A stretch of 11,038 nucleotides of DNA from an uncultured Bdellovibrio sp. (GCA_946482355.1 CAMLRE010000028.1:1-11038), one strand, 5' to 3'; counted from the first letter of the stretch, positions 1 to 6,370 are shown. The notes: generated by a model not told the origin, from the letters alone. A program made the numbers and translations.

Positions 1-377
1 TTGATCACATCACAGTCGATGATGATTTGTTTTTCGCCTAATAATTTTAAATCAACGCATGAACGTAAAGAGCGGCCCACTAATCTTGAAATTTCTTGTG
101 TGCGTCCGCCACTGGCTGTTTTTTCACGTTTCATACGTGTGTGCGTTGAACGTGGTAACATTCCGTATTCAGCTGTGACCCATCCAGAACCTGTTCCCAC
201 TAACCATTGCGGAGCTTTGGCTTCGTAAGTGGCCGTGCAAAGAACTCGTGTGTTGCCGAATTCAACTAAAGCTGAACCTTCTGCGTAATCAGAAACACCC
301 GGAGTGATTTTGATATGGCGAAGTTGGTTGTGAAGACGTTTATCGGCGCGAACGAAGTTTTGTGATGGATTTGTCAT
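1..377 (-). CDS. rph: Ribonuclease PH, N-terminal part (3' end beyond window)
   Basis: RNase PH is a phosphorolytic 3'-to-5' exoribonuclease that trims tRNA 3' ends in the cytoplasm. The reverse strand reads 125 codons from an ATG at 377-375 and runs off the left edge. Family blocks seen in order are [18 protein letters not shown] (about residues 32-49), [19 protein letters not shown] (about 64-82), [16 protein letters not shown] (about 89-104) and [16 protein letters not shown], which match the conserved N-terminal half of RNase PH. The ATG was chosen because it sits about 30 residues before the first conserved block, the usual distance; no strong Shine-Dalgarno precedes it. It lies 71 bp downstream of the amidase gene on the same strand with no terminator between them, so co-transcription is likely. 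About half of the protein is missing here. Confidence 0.95.
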   Translation of the reverse strand, partial: MTNPSQNFVRADKRLHNQLRHIKITPGVSDYAEGSALVEFGNTRVLCTATYEAKAPQWLVGTGSGWVTAEYGMLPRSTHTRMKREKTASGGRTQEISRLVGRSLRSCVDLKLLGEKQIIIDCDVI

Positions 378-400
378 GCCCAATATATCACTAAATTGCA

Positions 401-415
401 GAGTGAAAGTCACTC
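401..415. other. Small hairpin in the amidase-rph gap
   Basis: GAGTGA, three bases, then TCACTC forms a perfect 6-bp stem in the 71-bp gap before rph. It has no following T-run in either direction, so it is not a convincing terminator. It could be an RNA processing or stability element, or an operator for an rph promoter; the sequence does not decide. Confidence 0.35.
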
Positions 416-431
416 GTAAAAAGTAGTTTTC

Positions 432-465
432 GGCTGCGCCACTGTTGGTTAGTTTGGCTGCGCCA
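432..465. repeat. Direct repeat of GGCTGCGCCA
   Basis: The 10-mer GGCTGCGCCA occurs at 432-441 and 456-465, 24 bp apart. The right copy encodes the last residues of the amidase and the left copy lies just past its stop codon. This may be a small duplication that moved the end of the gene. No function is evident. Confidence 0.4.
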
Positions 466-1165
466 AAACTTGCAAATTTTTGAAGTCGTAAATGGTTTTG
501 GCGATGGTTTCAGCAATCTCTTGCTGACGCTCATCAGTAAGTAGGAGTTTGGCTTCGCTTAAGTTAGAAATGTAGCCAATTTCAATTAAGGCCGAGGGCA
601 TCGAGGTCTTTTCGATCACGAAAAAAGGAGCCCGTTTGATCACGGTCTTTTCGTCAACGCGCCAAGCTTTAATTTGGTTTTGTAAAAGCTGGTTGAATTT
701 TAGACTTTGTCTAACCTGGCCAAAGCTTGTGAGATCGCCAACAATTCTTTTAACAGCGGTGCTGGCTTCAATCTCAGGCAATTTGGTCGCATAGATGCCT
801 TTTTTAAAATAGAATTCCATGCCGGTAACATAGCTGGCTTGTGAGCTATTAGCGTGAAGACTGATAAAAAGATCAGCCTTTTTTTGTTCCGCTAAGCGCA
901 CGCGATTTTCTAACGATAAACTTTTATCTGTTTCACGTGTTAAAATGACTTCGATGTTTTGCGAAAATTCGCCCTGAATTAACGACTGCATCTTTTGCGC
1001 AACTTTAAGAGTGATATCTGACTCTTTAAAAATACCGCGCACAGCTCCGGCATCAACACCGCCATGCCCTGGATCAATCACTAACACAAAGGGTTTTGCC
1101 GGAAGCTGAGCCCACGTTGTCAGAGATGAAAAAATAAAAATTAGACTTAGTAAAGTCTGTCGCAT
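449..1165 (-). CDS. Exported N-acetylmuramoyl-L-alanine amidase (Amidase_3 family)
   Basis: This is a zinc amidase that cleaves the bond between N-acetylmuramic acid and the first L-Ala of the peptidoglycan stem, acting in the periplasm. The 238-residue product starts with a signal peptide (residues 1-19, a short basic start, then [15 protein letters not shown]). The Amidase_3 domain fills the rest: VIDPGHGG with zinc ligand H34, the KESD segment with E48, [10 protein letters not shown] with H104, and [11 protein letters not shown] with the catalytic-type E195. All expected ligands are present. There is no AMIN, SPOR or LysM targeting domain, so it is a minimal, single-domain enzyme. The segment 131-176 resembles the insertion that in AmiC-type enzymes blocks the active site until an EnvC/NlpD-type activator binds, but this is inferred from position only. 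The gene is followed by rph. Upstream, at 1199-1240, lies a strong terminator in its own reading direction, so expression may depend on a separate start or on readthrough. Confidence 0.93.
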   Translation of the reverse strand: MRQTLLSLIFIFSSLTTWAQLPAKPFVLVIDPGHGGVDAGAVRGIFKESDITLKVAQKMQSLIQGEFSQNIEVILTRETDKSLSLENRVRLAEQKKADLFISLHANSSQASYVTGMEFYFKKGIYATKLPEIEASTAVKRIVGDLTSFGQVRQSLKFNQLLQNQIKAWRVDEKTVIKRAPFFVIEKTSMPSALIEIGYISNLSEAKLLLTDERQQEIAETIAKTIYDFKNLQVLAQPN

Positions 1166-1198
1166 TTTTTAATTTAAGCATTGATTGGGGTGAAAGAG

Positions 1199-1240
1199 AA
1201 AAAAAAAGACGGCCAGGTAAGGGGGGGGTGCCTAGCCGCC
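1199..1240 (-). terminator. Strong intrinsic terminator, minus-strand direction
   Basis: Read on the minus strand, 1240-1231 (GGCGGCTAGG) pairs with 1217-1208 (CCTGGCCGTC) in a 10-bp stem with two G-U pairs. The loop is 13 nt with eight consecutive C, and nine T follow directly (1207-1199). The plus strand has no T-run after the stem, so the direction is clear. No minus-strand gene lies upstream of it in the gap. Confidence 0.8.
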
Positions 1241-1276
1241 ATGGGGGGTACTTCTATCTAGAGCAAGAGATTGACC
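1199..1276 (-). ncRNA. Putative small RNA or attenuated leader with C-rich loop
   Basis: Between two divergent genes the minus strand carries a TTGACA-type promoter (1312-1281) and, about 40 nt after the expected start, a 10-bp GC-rich hairpin followed by nine U. No reading frame of useful size lies between them. A transcript of about 75-80 nt is predicted, starting near 1276 (uncertain by several bases). It would have a weakly structured 5' part ending in UACCCCCC (1250-1243) and a terminator hairpin with a CACCCCCCCCUUA loop (1230-1218). Two readings remain open: a free-standing C-rich small RNA, or a 5' leader that attenuates the amidase gene, whose ATG is 33 nt past the U-tract. No known riboswitch consensus was recognised. 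Confidence 0.5.
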
Positions 1277-1280
1277 AAGC

Positions 1281-1312
1281 TTATAAGCATTGTATGCGTT
1301 TTGAGCTGTCAA
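1281..1312 (-). promoter_or_regulatory. Sigma70-like promoter driving the putative RNA
   Basis: On the minus strand a perfect TTGACA -35 lies at 1312-1307. The -10 is less certain: GCTTAT at 18 bp spacing (1288-1283) or CTTATA at 19 bp (1287-1282), both within TGCTTATAAGC. Transcription would start near 1276-1273. The perfect -35 makes the site credible, while the imperfect -10 keeps confidence moderate. Confidence 0.5.
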
Positions 1313-1443
1313 TGGGCTGGACAGTGACGCGAAAGGGTTGTCAGGGTTTGTTCCACCCCTGTGGCAAAACGGGAAAACGGGCGAAATGAGCGCCTAGCTA
1401 ATCCTGTCGCAAGGCTGGTTTACCAATTGCTATTTTGATACGT

Positions 1444-2298
1444 ATGCAGTTAGTCGCAAAAGATACATTTACCGAGATAAAAAATCGTTTAGTGTCGGCG
1501 GTTTCAAACGCCGGCAAGCACGATATTTTTGTGATGTCGTCTTCGCTGGCGTACACAACAGCCTTGGCGCTGGCTCCTTTTATGTTAATCATTTTAGCTT
1601 TCGCTTCACTTTTGTCTCCTGATTTACAGCAGAATATTTATGAAGGATTAACGACCGCTGTCGGAGAAAAAATTGCTTCAACAATTTTAGCGATGATTGA
1701 AAGTGCAGATAAAAATCCAAAACTTTCAGGAATTTCAGGAATCATAGGGGTTGCCGTTCTGGCTGTTTCAGCGTCGGCCATTTTTACGCAGCTAAAAATC
1801 GCGTTAGATAAAATTAACGAACATGCATTAAGACAACAAGAGAGTGGTGTTTGGAATTTCGTAAAGAGCAAACTTTTTTCGGTTGGTTTGGTTTTTGGTT
1901 TTGCTTTTTTATCGGTGGCTTCGTTAATTTTTACGATGGTCATTGCCATTTTTTACCCTGATGGCGTGGGATTTTTATGGAGCTTAGTTTCTTTTGCTGT
2001 GAACTTTGCAGCTTTCACTTTGGTTTTTGCGATGATTTATCGTTTCGTTCCGACCGACCGGGCTTCATTTAAAAGCTGTTGGATTTCAGGAGCGATAAGT
2101 ACGGCGTTTTATTTAGTGGGTAAACAGCTTATCGGATTATATCTGGGGCGTGCAGGACTTGAGTCCTCATACGGGGCAGCAGGTTCTTTGATCGTCTTAC
2201 TTGTGTGGGTTTATTACACAGCCTTAACCTTGCTTTTCAGTTATGAATTTACCCGCGATGTCGTCTTCAAAAAGGATCTTACCGCAGAAGAAACATAA
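1444..2298 (+). CDS. YihY/BrkB family inner-membrane protein
   Basis: This polytopic membrane protein belongs to the YihY/virulence factor BrkB family, once misnamed ribonuclease BN; its biochemical role is not established. From ATG 1444 it has 284 residues, the family's usual length. Family signatures are SSLAYTTALALAPFML (residues 32-47, first membrane segment) and the C-terminal block YLGRAGLESSYGAAGSLIV followed by LLVWVYYTALTLLFSYEFT (233-270). About six hydrophobic segments are visible, near 33-56, 98-117, 143-170, 178-200, 212-233 and 246-268. An in-frame TTG at 1435 would add three residues, but ATG is preferred. No Shine-Dalgarno precedes either start; a TGCTATTTT element at 1428-1436 could be an extended -10 just upstream, which would make the mRNA nearly leaderless (speculative). 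No terminator is seen before the next gene 113 bp downstream. Confidence 0.9.
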   Translation: MQLVAKDTFTEIKNRLVSAVSNAGKHDIFVMSSSLAYTTALALAPFMLIILAFASLLSPDLQQNIYEGLTTAVGEKIASTILAMIESADKNPKLSGISGIIGVAVLAVSASAIFTQLKIALDKINEHALRQQESGVWNFVKSKLFSVGLVFGFAFLSVASLIFTMVIAIFYPDGVGFLWSLVSFAVNFAAFTLVFAMIYRFVPTDRASFKSCWISGAISTAFYLVGKQLIGLYLGRAGLESSYGAAGSLIVLLVWVYYTALTLLFSYEFTRDVVFKKDLTAEET

Positions 2299-2343
2299 TG
2301 TTTGTTTTGCTATCTGGACTTAAGTGAATAAATCGAATCTGGA

Positions 2344-2376
2344 AGTACTCAATTTCACTCGAGTATTGCTAATATA
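2344..2376 (+). promoter_or_regulatory. Candidate promoter with overlapping inverted repeat, upstream of coiled-coil gene
   Basis: TGCTAATAT (2368-2376) resembles an extended -10 with a weak -35, TACTCA (2346-2351), 18 bp upstream. Overlapping the spacer is an imperfect inverted repeat, AGTACTC (2344-2350) and GAGTATT (2361-2367), and an 8-bp palindrome ACTCGAGT (2357-2364). The TCGAGT core recurs at 2392-2397. The arrangement suits an operator on the promoter of the coiled coil-PilZ pair, but no known regulator consensus is recognised. Confidence 0.35.
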
Positions 2377-2411
2377 AAAGTTAGAAAAAATTCGAGTTTT
2401 AAGGGGTAGTT

Positions 2412-3632
2412 ATGTTCTCGGTACAAAAGTTAGTTTTAGTAATTGCATTAGTATTCATGTTTCAAAATGTTCACGCAGCAGATGCAACTGATGCGCAAAT
2501 TCAGGCTGAAGAAGCGATCGGTGATGCTGCCGAAGCCAAAGTAAACGCTGCCGAGGCAAAAAAACGTGCCGAAGATGAAAAGAAAAAACACGAACAAGCG
2601 TTAAGCGAAGCTAAAAAAGCTTTAGAAAAAGCCCGTGGTGCTGAAGCAGAATCAAAAAAAGCTCAGGCGCAGTACGAAAAAGAATTAGCACAAATGAAAT
2701 TCGAAATGGCAGAAGCTGAAAAACAGCAAGCTCAATCAGCAAAACAACAAGCTGACTTAGAAGCTAAAACAAAAGCGTTCGGCGAAAAAATCGAAGCTTT
2801 AAAAAAGCAAGCCGCTGACTCAAGAGAAAAAACAAAACAAGCGCAAGCTGCAGCGAAAGACGCTGAAACTCAGTGGAAAAACACTGAAAAAGAAACAACT
2901 AAGGCTCAAGAAGATCTAGCTAAAGCGATCAAAGAAACAGCTGAGCAGCAAAATGAACAACGTACCTTACAGCAAAATTTAGTAAAAGCTCAGGCGCAAA
3001 CACAAAAAGCCCAAGCTGAATTAAAAATGAACGAAGCTAAATTAGCTCAGGAAAAATCTAAAACTGAAGCCGAGAAAAAGAAAAACGAAGCTGAATTAGC
3101 AAAACATAAAACATTAATTGATGCTTCAACGGCAAATGTTAAAAAATTAGAAGAAGACGCTAAAAAAACTGATGCTGAAGCTAAAGAACTTCAAAAGAAT
3201 TTAGAAGCTGAAAAAGCAAAATTTGCAGAAGTGCGCAAACAAGAAGAAAAACTAAAAGAGCAGGCGTTAAAAGCACGTGCTGAACTTGAAAAAACAAAAT
3301 CGGCTTTCGCTAAAGACACCGCTCAGTTTAACAACGAATCAAGCCAGCTTAAAAAATCGCAAGCTGCATTAGAAGCTGAAGTAAAAAAAGCTGAAGCTGA
3401 TATCGCTCAAATGAAAAAAGACTCTGAAAAATACAAAACAGAGCGCGAAGCTTTAGCAGCAGCGGTTGAAAAATACAAAGCCCAAGCTGAAGAATTAAAA
3501 GTTAAAGCTGAAACTGAAAAAGCAAACGCTGAAGCCGAAAAAATGAAATTAGAAGCTGAAAATATCAAAGCTAATACGGCTGGGTATGATCCTTCTAAAG
3601 CTCCGGCACCAGCTAAGAAAAAGAAAAAATAA
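2412..3632 (+). CDS. Exported Ala/Lys/Glu/Gln-rich coiled-coil protein, function unknown
   Basis: The gene encodes 406 residues. A signal peptide is clear at residues 1-22 (K6, then LVLVIALVFMF, ending NVHA). The rest, about 24-390, is almost pure helix-forming sequence (A, K, E, Q) without glycine or proline breaks over long stretches and with motifs such as AEAEK and KAEAE repeated, so one long rod-like coiled coil is predicted. The C-terminus changes character: a GYDPSKAPAPA linker (about 390-400) and a terminal run of five lysines. No enzymatic domain or membrane anchor is visible. The composition resembles the helical domain II of TolA, but the TolA C-terminal domain is absent. A good Shine-Dalgarno, AAGGGG at 2401-2406, lies 5 bp before the ATG. 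The PilZ gene follows after 27 bp. It may be a periplasmic spacer or scaffold; this is inference from shape only. Confidence 0.85.
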   Translation: MFSVQKLVLVIALVFMFQNVHAADATDAQIQAEEAIGDAAEAKVNAAEAKKRAEDEKKKHEQALSEAKKALEKARGAEAESKKAQAQYEKELAQMKFEMAEAEKQQAQSAKQQADLEAKTKAFGEKIEALKKQAADSREKTKQAQAAAKDAETQWKNTEKETTKAQEDLAKAIKETAEQQNEQRTLQQNLVKAQAQTQKAQAELKMNEAKLAQEKSKTEAEKKKNEAELAKHKTLIDASTANVKKLEEDAKKTDAEAKELQKNLEAEKAKFAEVRKQEEKLKEQALKARAELEKTKSAFAKDTAQFNNESSQLKKSQAALEAEVKKAEADIAQMKKDSEKYKTEREALAAAVEKYKAQAEELKVKAETEKANAEAEKMKLEAENIKANTAGYDPSKAPAPAKKKKK

Positions 3633-3659
3633 TAATACGGCATCAAGGGGAGTACACTT

Positions 3660-4238
3660 ATGTGGGCTTTACATAACTCTTTAAAAGGTTGGACATTATA
3701 TTCATTAACTGAGCGTGAAGTTCAGTTATTGATTAATACATTGTCTTCAAATGAAATTAAGTTAGTTAAAGTCTGCAAAAAAACCGATAGAGAGTGGCAT
3801 AGAATTTCAAGAGAAGACTTTCCTGAATTGTATGCGCCGGCAGGTAAGTTTGAAGAAGGTTACCCGGCTTTAAATAGCGATGCTCCCGTAGAAAGCACAG
3901 ATACTGATTATTTCGTCGTTAAAACAAAAAAAGTAATGCACCCAAGACTTCATGACCGCATTGAAAAACAATTCAATGCAACGGTGTTAGGCCAAACAAA
4001 TAACTTCGATACAACAACCATCGACTTATCTGAAGGTGGCATTCAATTTAATGATATCATTCCAGACTGGGTTTCAGGTTATTTTATCGTACGCATTGCC
4101 GATGGCAGCCAAGTGTATCAAGTCATGTGTTCTTTAGTCGAAGATCAAAAAGAAAAAAAGCGCGTTCAAGTCATGTCTGAAGAATCAGATCCACAGTTTT
4201 TAAAATATAGAAACTGGCTAGACAGCCTACGCGGCTAA
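3660..4238 (+). CDS. PilZ-domain protein, probable cyclic-di-GMP receptor
   Basis: This 192-residue soluble protein has a C-terminal PilZ domain (about residues 94-190). Both halves of the c-di-GMP signature are intact: RxxxR as R96-LHD-R100, and the D/NxSxxG motif as D122-L-S124-EG-G127. The N-terminal part (1-60, WALHNSLKGWTLYSLTEREV and following, with W46) resembles the small GYF-like/DUF domains found before PilZ in many Bdellovibrio proteins, but this match is by eye. A charged linker follows (61-90). No signal peptide or membrane segment is present, so it acts in the cytoplasm. AAGGGG at 3645-3650 is a clear ribosome binding site. The preceding exported coiled-coil gene is 27 bp away, which suggests one transcript and perhaps control of an envelope process by c-di-GMP. 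The transcript probably ends in the inverted repeat at 4256-4368. Confidence 0.88.
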   Translation: MWALHNSLKGWTLYSLTEREVQLLINTLSSNEIKLVKVCKKTDREWHRISREDFPELYAPAGKFEEGYPALNSDAPVESTDTDYFVVKTKKVMHPRLHDRIEKQFNATVLGQTNNFDTTTIDLSEGGIQFNDIIPDWVSGYFIVRIADGSQVYQVMCSLVEDQKEKKRVQVMSEESDPQFLKYRNWLDSLRG

Positions 4239-4255
4239 ACCTCTTAAGCTCGCGG

Positions 4256-4368
4256 AAAAAATAAATTTAATACTCTTAAAGCCTCAGACAGCGGGGGTGT
4301 CACGAGCTTGCATTCGCAACCTCGCGCCCACCTCCGAACTCGTTTTAAGAGTATTAAATTTATTTTTT
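4256..4368. repeat. 113-nt hairpin element: perfect 25-bp inverted repeat around a GC-rich inner stem
   Basis: Arms 4256-4280 and 4344-4368 are perfect reverse complements over 25 bp; the left begins AAAAAATAAATTTAATAC and the right ends TTTTTT. The 63-nt centre folds again: CGGGGGTG (4292-4299) with CACCTCCG (4329-4336, one G-U pair), CGAG (4303-4306) with CTCG (4321-4324), and TTGC (4308-4311) with GCAA (4316-4319) closing an ATTC loop. It lies between convergent genes, 17 bp after the PilZ stop and 8 bp after the mscS stop. The A6/T6 ends give a T-run in both directions, so bidirectional termination is the simplest role. It is far longer than a normal terminator, so a structured RNA or a small inverted-repeat element is also possible. 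No target-site duplication is seen. Confidence 0.85.
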
Positions 4369-4376
4369 AATCGTTC

Positions 4377-5513
4377 TTATGGAGTTTTTTCTTTTGGGAT
4401 TATGTTTTCCATGATTAGTGTTCTTGTTGGGAATGCGAAATCTAATTTGGCAGCTTGGGCTAAGCGCACGATATCTAATAAATATTTTTGTAAGATTAAA
4501 GCTTCTGATTCATGCGGTTGTACGATGAAGTGAAAGTTCACTAAAATATTTTGTGAGCTGTCGGCTAATTCGTGGAATTGTACGGCGACTCTGTCTTGTT
4601 GCACTCTTGGATCTTGTTTTAAGTGGTAACGAACTTGTTCGCTGAATTGATCGATCTGTTCTGGGCTTGCGTTGTAAGTAAAGCCTAACACGTGACGGAA
4701 TCTGCAAACTCCGCGGCGTTCAGTGATGTTATCTACTTTTTCTTTTGCTACCGTTGAATTTGGTAATGTAACTAAAGTGTTTGTTAAAGATCTGATGCGT
4801 GTTGAGCGAAAGCCAACTTCTTGAACGATACCTTCAACATCTTGAATTTTTACGTGATCGCCCACGCGAAACGGTGAATCTAATAAAATAGTCACTGTTC
4901 CGAAAAAGTTTGCGACTGTGTCTTGGGCAGCAAAAGCTAAAGCCACGCCCCCTAATCCAAGACCGGCTAAGATGGCTGATACATTGACCCCGAAATTTTG
5001 TAAGATCACTAAAGAACCGATGATAACAACCATCGTCTTTAACATTTTTGTAGCTAGGGGAGCTAATTGATCGCCGATTTGTGTTTGTCTTTTTTTAGCT
5101 AGATGATCGATTAATAATCCCGATGCATCGGCAGCGAAGTACGCTAAACGTACAACGTGTAGACCTAAAGTGACTTTTAGTAGGACTAATAAATATTTTT
5201 CAAAGTTCGGTGGTAACTCTAAGTTCTCTACTAAAGCCATACCGATTAACGCTGCTAAAATCCAGCTTAGGCCGCGTTCGATATTTTGTTGTAAGAAATA
5301 AGAAATAAAAGTGCGTTCTTCAGGTAAATTAATTCTTTTTTTAATTTTATATAAAAGAATGCGAACGAATTTATTCATAAAGAGAACAAATAACGTGGCT
5401 GCAGCTAAGGCTAACCATTTCCAGTTAGCCATCACGATAATTTGATGATTTAGAATTTCTTGCATTTCAGACGAGATAAAGCTCGCTGATGTGTGTAAAA
5501 TATTATCTTCCAT
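4377..5513 (-). CDS. MscS-family mechanosensitive ion channel
   Basis: This is a small-conductance mechanosensitive channel of the inner membrane that opens under membrane tension to release solutes on osmotic downshock. It has 378 residues. The hallmark pore helix and beta-domain entry are at about 175-223: GVNVSAILAGLGLGGVALAF, then AAQDTVANFFGTVTILLDSP and FRVGDHVKI. Upstream hydrophobic segments lie near 32-50, 84-97, 106-128 and 158-172, so there are more membrane helices than the three of E. coli MscS, as in the larger YbdG/YnaI-type relatives. The C-terminal third (about 225-365) is the cytoplasmic vestibule region. The gene begins inside the end of uppP (11-bp overlap), which implies an operon and translational coupling. 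Its stop lies 8 bp from the large inverted repeat, its likely terminator. Confidence 0.93.
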   Translation of the reverse strand: MEDNILHTSASFISSEMQEILNHQIIVMANWKWLALAAATLFVLFMNKFVRILLYKIKKRINLPEERTFISYFLQQNIERGLSWILAALIGMALVENLELPPNFEKYLLVLLKVTLGLHVVRLAYFAADASGLLIDHLAKKRQTQIGDQLAPLATKMLKTMVVIIGSLVILQNFGVNVSAILAGLGLGGVALAFAAQDTVANFFGTVTILLDSPFRVGDHVKIQDVEGIVQEVGFRSTRIRSLTNTLVTLPNSTVAKEKVDNITERRGVCRFRHVLGFTYNASPEQIDQFSEQVRYHLKQDPRVQQDRVAVQFHELADSSQNILVNFHFIVQPHESEALILQKYLLDIVRLAQAAKLDFAFPTRTLIMENIIPKEKTP

Positions 5514-6261
5514 AAATAAGCACCAATAATCCTAGAACAATACGATAAAAACCAAACCACTTAAACCCATGGCGCGAAACAAAAGCGATGAAACCTTTAA
5601 TCGCAAGCCATGCAAAAATAAAAGATAAAATAATTCCCACAATTAAATGTGGGGCGTTTGTAGCATCTATAATGTGGCGGATTTTCCAAGCTTTATATAA
5701 TGTCGCCGCCGTTAATGTTGGAACGGCTAAGAAAAATGAAAATTCAGCGGCCGAAGTTTTTTCGTAACGTAAAGTTTGCGCTCCTAAGATTGTAGCCCCT
5801 GAACGAGAAATACCAGGAATTAAAGCGATACATTGAATTAAGCCGATTTTAATCGAATCGATCACTGAAATATGGTGTTTGCCTTGTGTCGGTTTAATGT
5901 ACATATCAGCTAAAACGAAAATAATACCGCCGATCACTAACGACCAAGCGACAATCACCGTGCTATCAAGCCATTGATCAATCACATCTTTTAATAAAAA
6001 TCCTGCAATCAAAACGGGGAGTGAACCAAACGCGATTTTTTTATAGAACTCGATATCCACTTTTAAAAAACGTTTCCAGTACATTACAACCACCGCCATG
6101 ATGGCGCCGAATTGAATGATAATCTGAAACGCTTTTAAGAAATCATCTGAAGTTAATCCTAAAAAATGTGAAGTTAAAATAAGATGACCTGTAGAACTGA
6201 TCGGTAAAAATTCTGTAAGGCCTTCGACGAGTGCTAGTATGACGACGTGTAGATATGACAT
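5503..6261 (-). CDS. uppP: Undecaprenyl-diphosphatase UppP (BacA family)
   Basis: The enzyme dephosphorylates undecaprenyl pyrophosphate to the monophosphate lipid carrier used for peptidoglycan and surface polysaccharide synthesis; high activity gives bacitracin resistance. The 252-residue integral membrane protein is close to the usual length of about 265-275. Both catalytic blocks are intact: EGLTEFLPISSTGHL at 13-27 (E13, E17, H26) and PGISRSGAT at 149-157 (R153 with flanking serines). Hydrophobic segments fill the rest. The ATG at 6261 gives the expected position of the first block about 12 residues in. No Shine-Dalgarno is visible and the start is preceded by TATATAT. It heads an operon with the MscS-type channel gene, and diverges from the protease gene. 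Confidence 0.95.
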   Translation of the reverse strand: MSYLHVVILALVEGLTEFLPISSTGHLILTSHFLGLTSDDFLKAFQIIIQFGAIMAVVVMYWKRFLKVDIEFYKKIAFGSLPVLIAGFLLKDVIDQWLDSTVIVAWSLVIGGIIFVLADMYIKPTQGKHHISVIDSIKIGLIQCIALIPGISRSGATILGAQTLRYEKTSAAEFSFFLAVPTLTAATLYKAWKIRHIIDATNAPHLIVGIILSFIFAWLAIKGFIAFVSRHGFKWFGFYRIVLGLLVLIYGR

Positions 6262-6319
6262 ATATATAGAGTGTGTTGCGCGTTGCCGTGATACCTCAAC
6301 CTTGGTCTAGCTGCGTTAG

Positions 6320-6370
6320 TTTTATTTTTTTTTAAATATTTCTTGTTTTAAGGGTCCAGCGGGATACGAT
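6320..6370 (+). promoter_or_regulatory. Candidate promoter with A/T-rich upstream element for the protease gene
   Basis: TTGTTT (6343-6348) and TACGAT (6365-6370) with a 16-bp spacer form a weak sigma70-like pair. An almost pure A/T block (6320-6341) lies directly upstream, placed like an UP element. Transcription would begin near 6377 and leave a 5' leader of about 65 nt. A competing pair is TTGGAA (6396-6401) with ATAATA or TAATAT (6419-6425), but its start would fall within the ribosome binding site. Confidence 0.35.

Noticed and set aside
1..228. A 75-codon plus-strand open frame at the left edge.
   Set aside because: It is the antisense shadow of rph, whose conserved motifs are all on the minus strand.
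401..415. Terminator between amidase and rph.
   Set aside because: The 6-bp hairpin has no T-run after it in the minus-strand direction.
1199..1276. c-di-GMP (GEMM) riboswitch, suggested by the nearby PilZ gene and by riboswitch-like RNAs known in Bdellovibrio.
   Set aside because: The interval has only a single simple hairpin and no multi-helix aptamer or GEMM consensus that I can recognise.
4256..4368. Retron ncRNA (msr-msd) or integron attC site.
   Set aside because: No reverse transcriptase gene or integrase is in the window, and the arms lack clear attC core (RYYYAAC/GTTRRRY) ends at the structure borders.
4297..4533. A 78-codon plus-strand open frame covering part of the inverted repeat.
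   Set aside because: It crosses the hairpin and the antisense of the MscS-type gene, and has no ribosome binding site or recognisable protein features.
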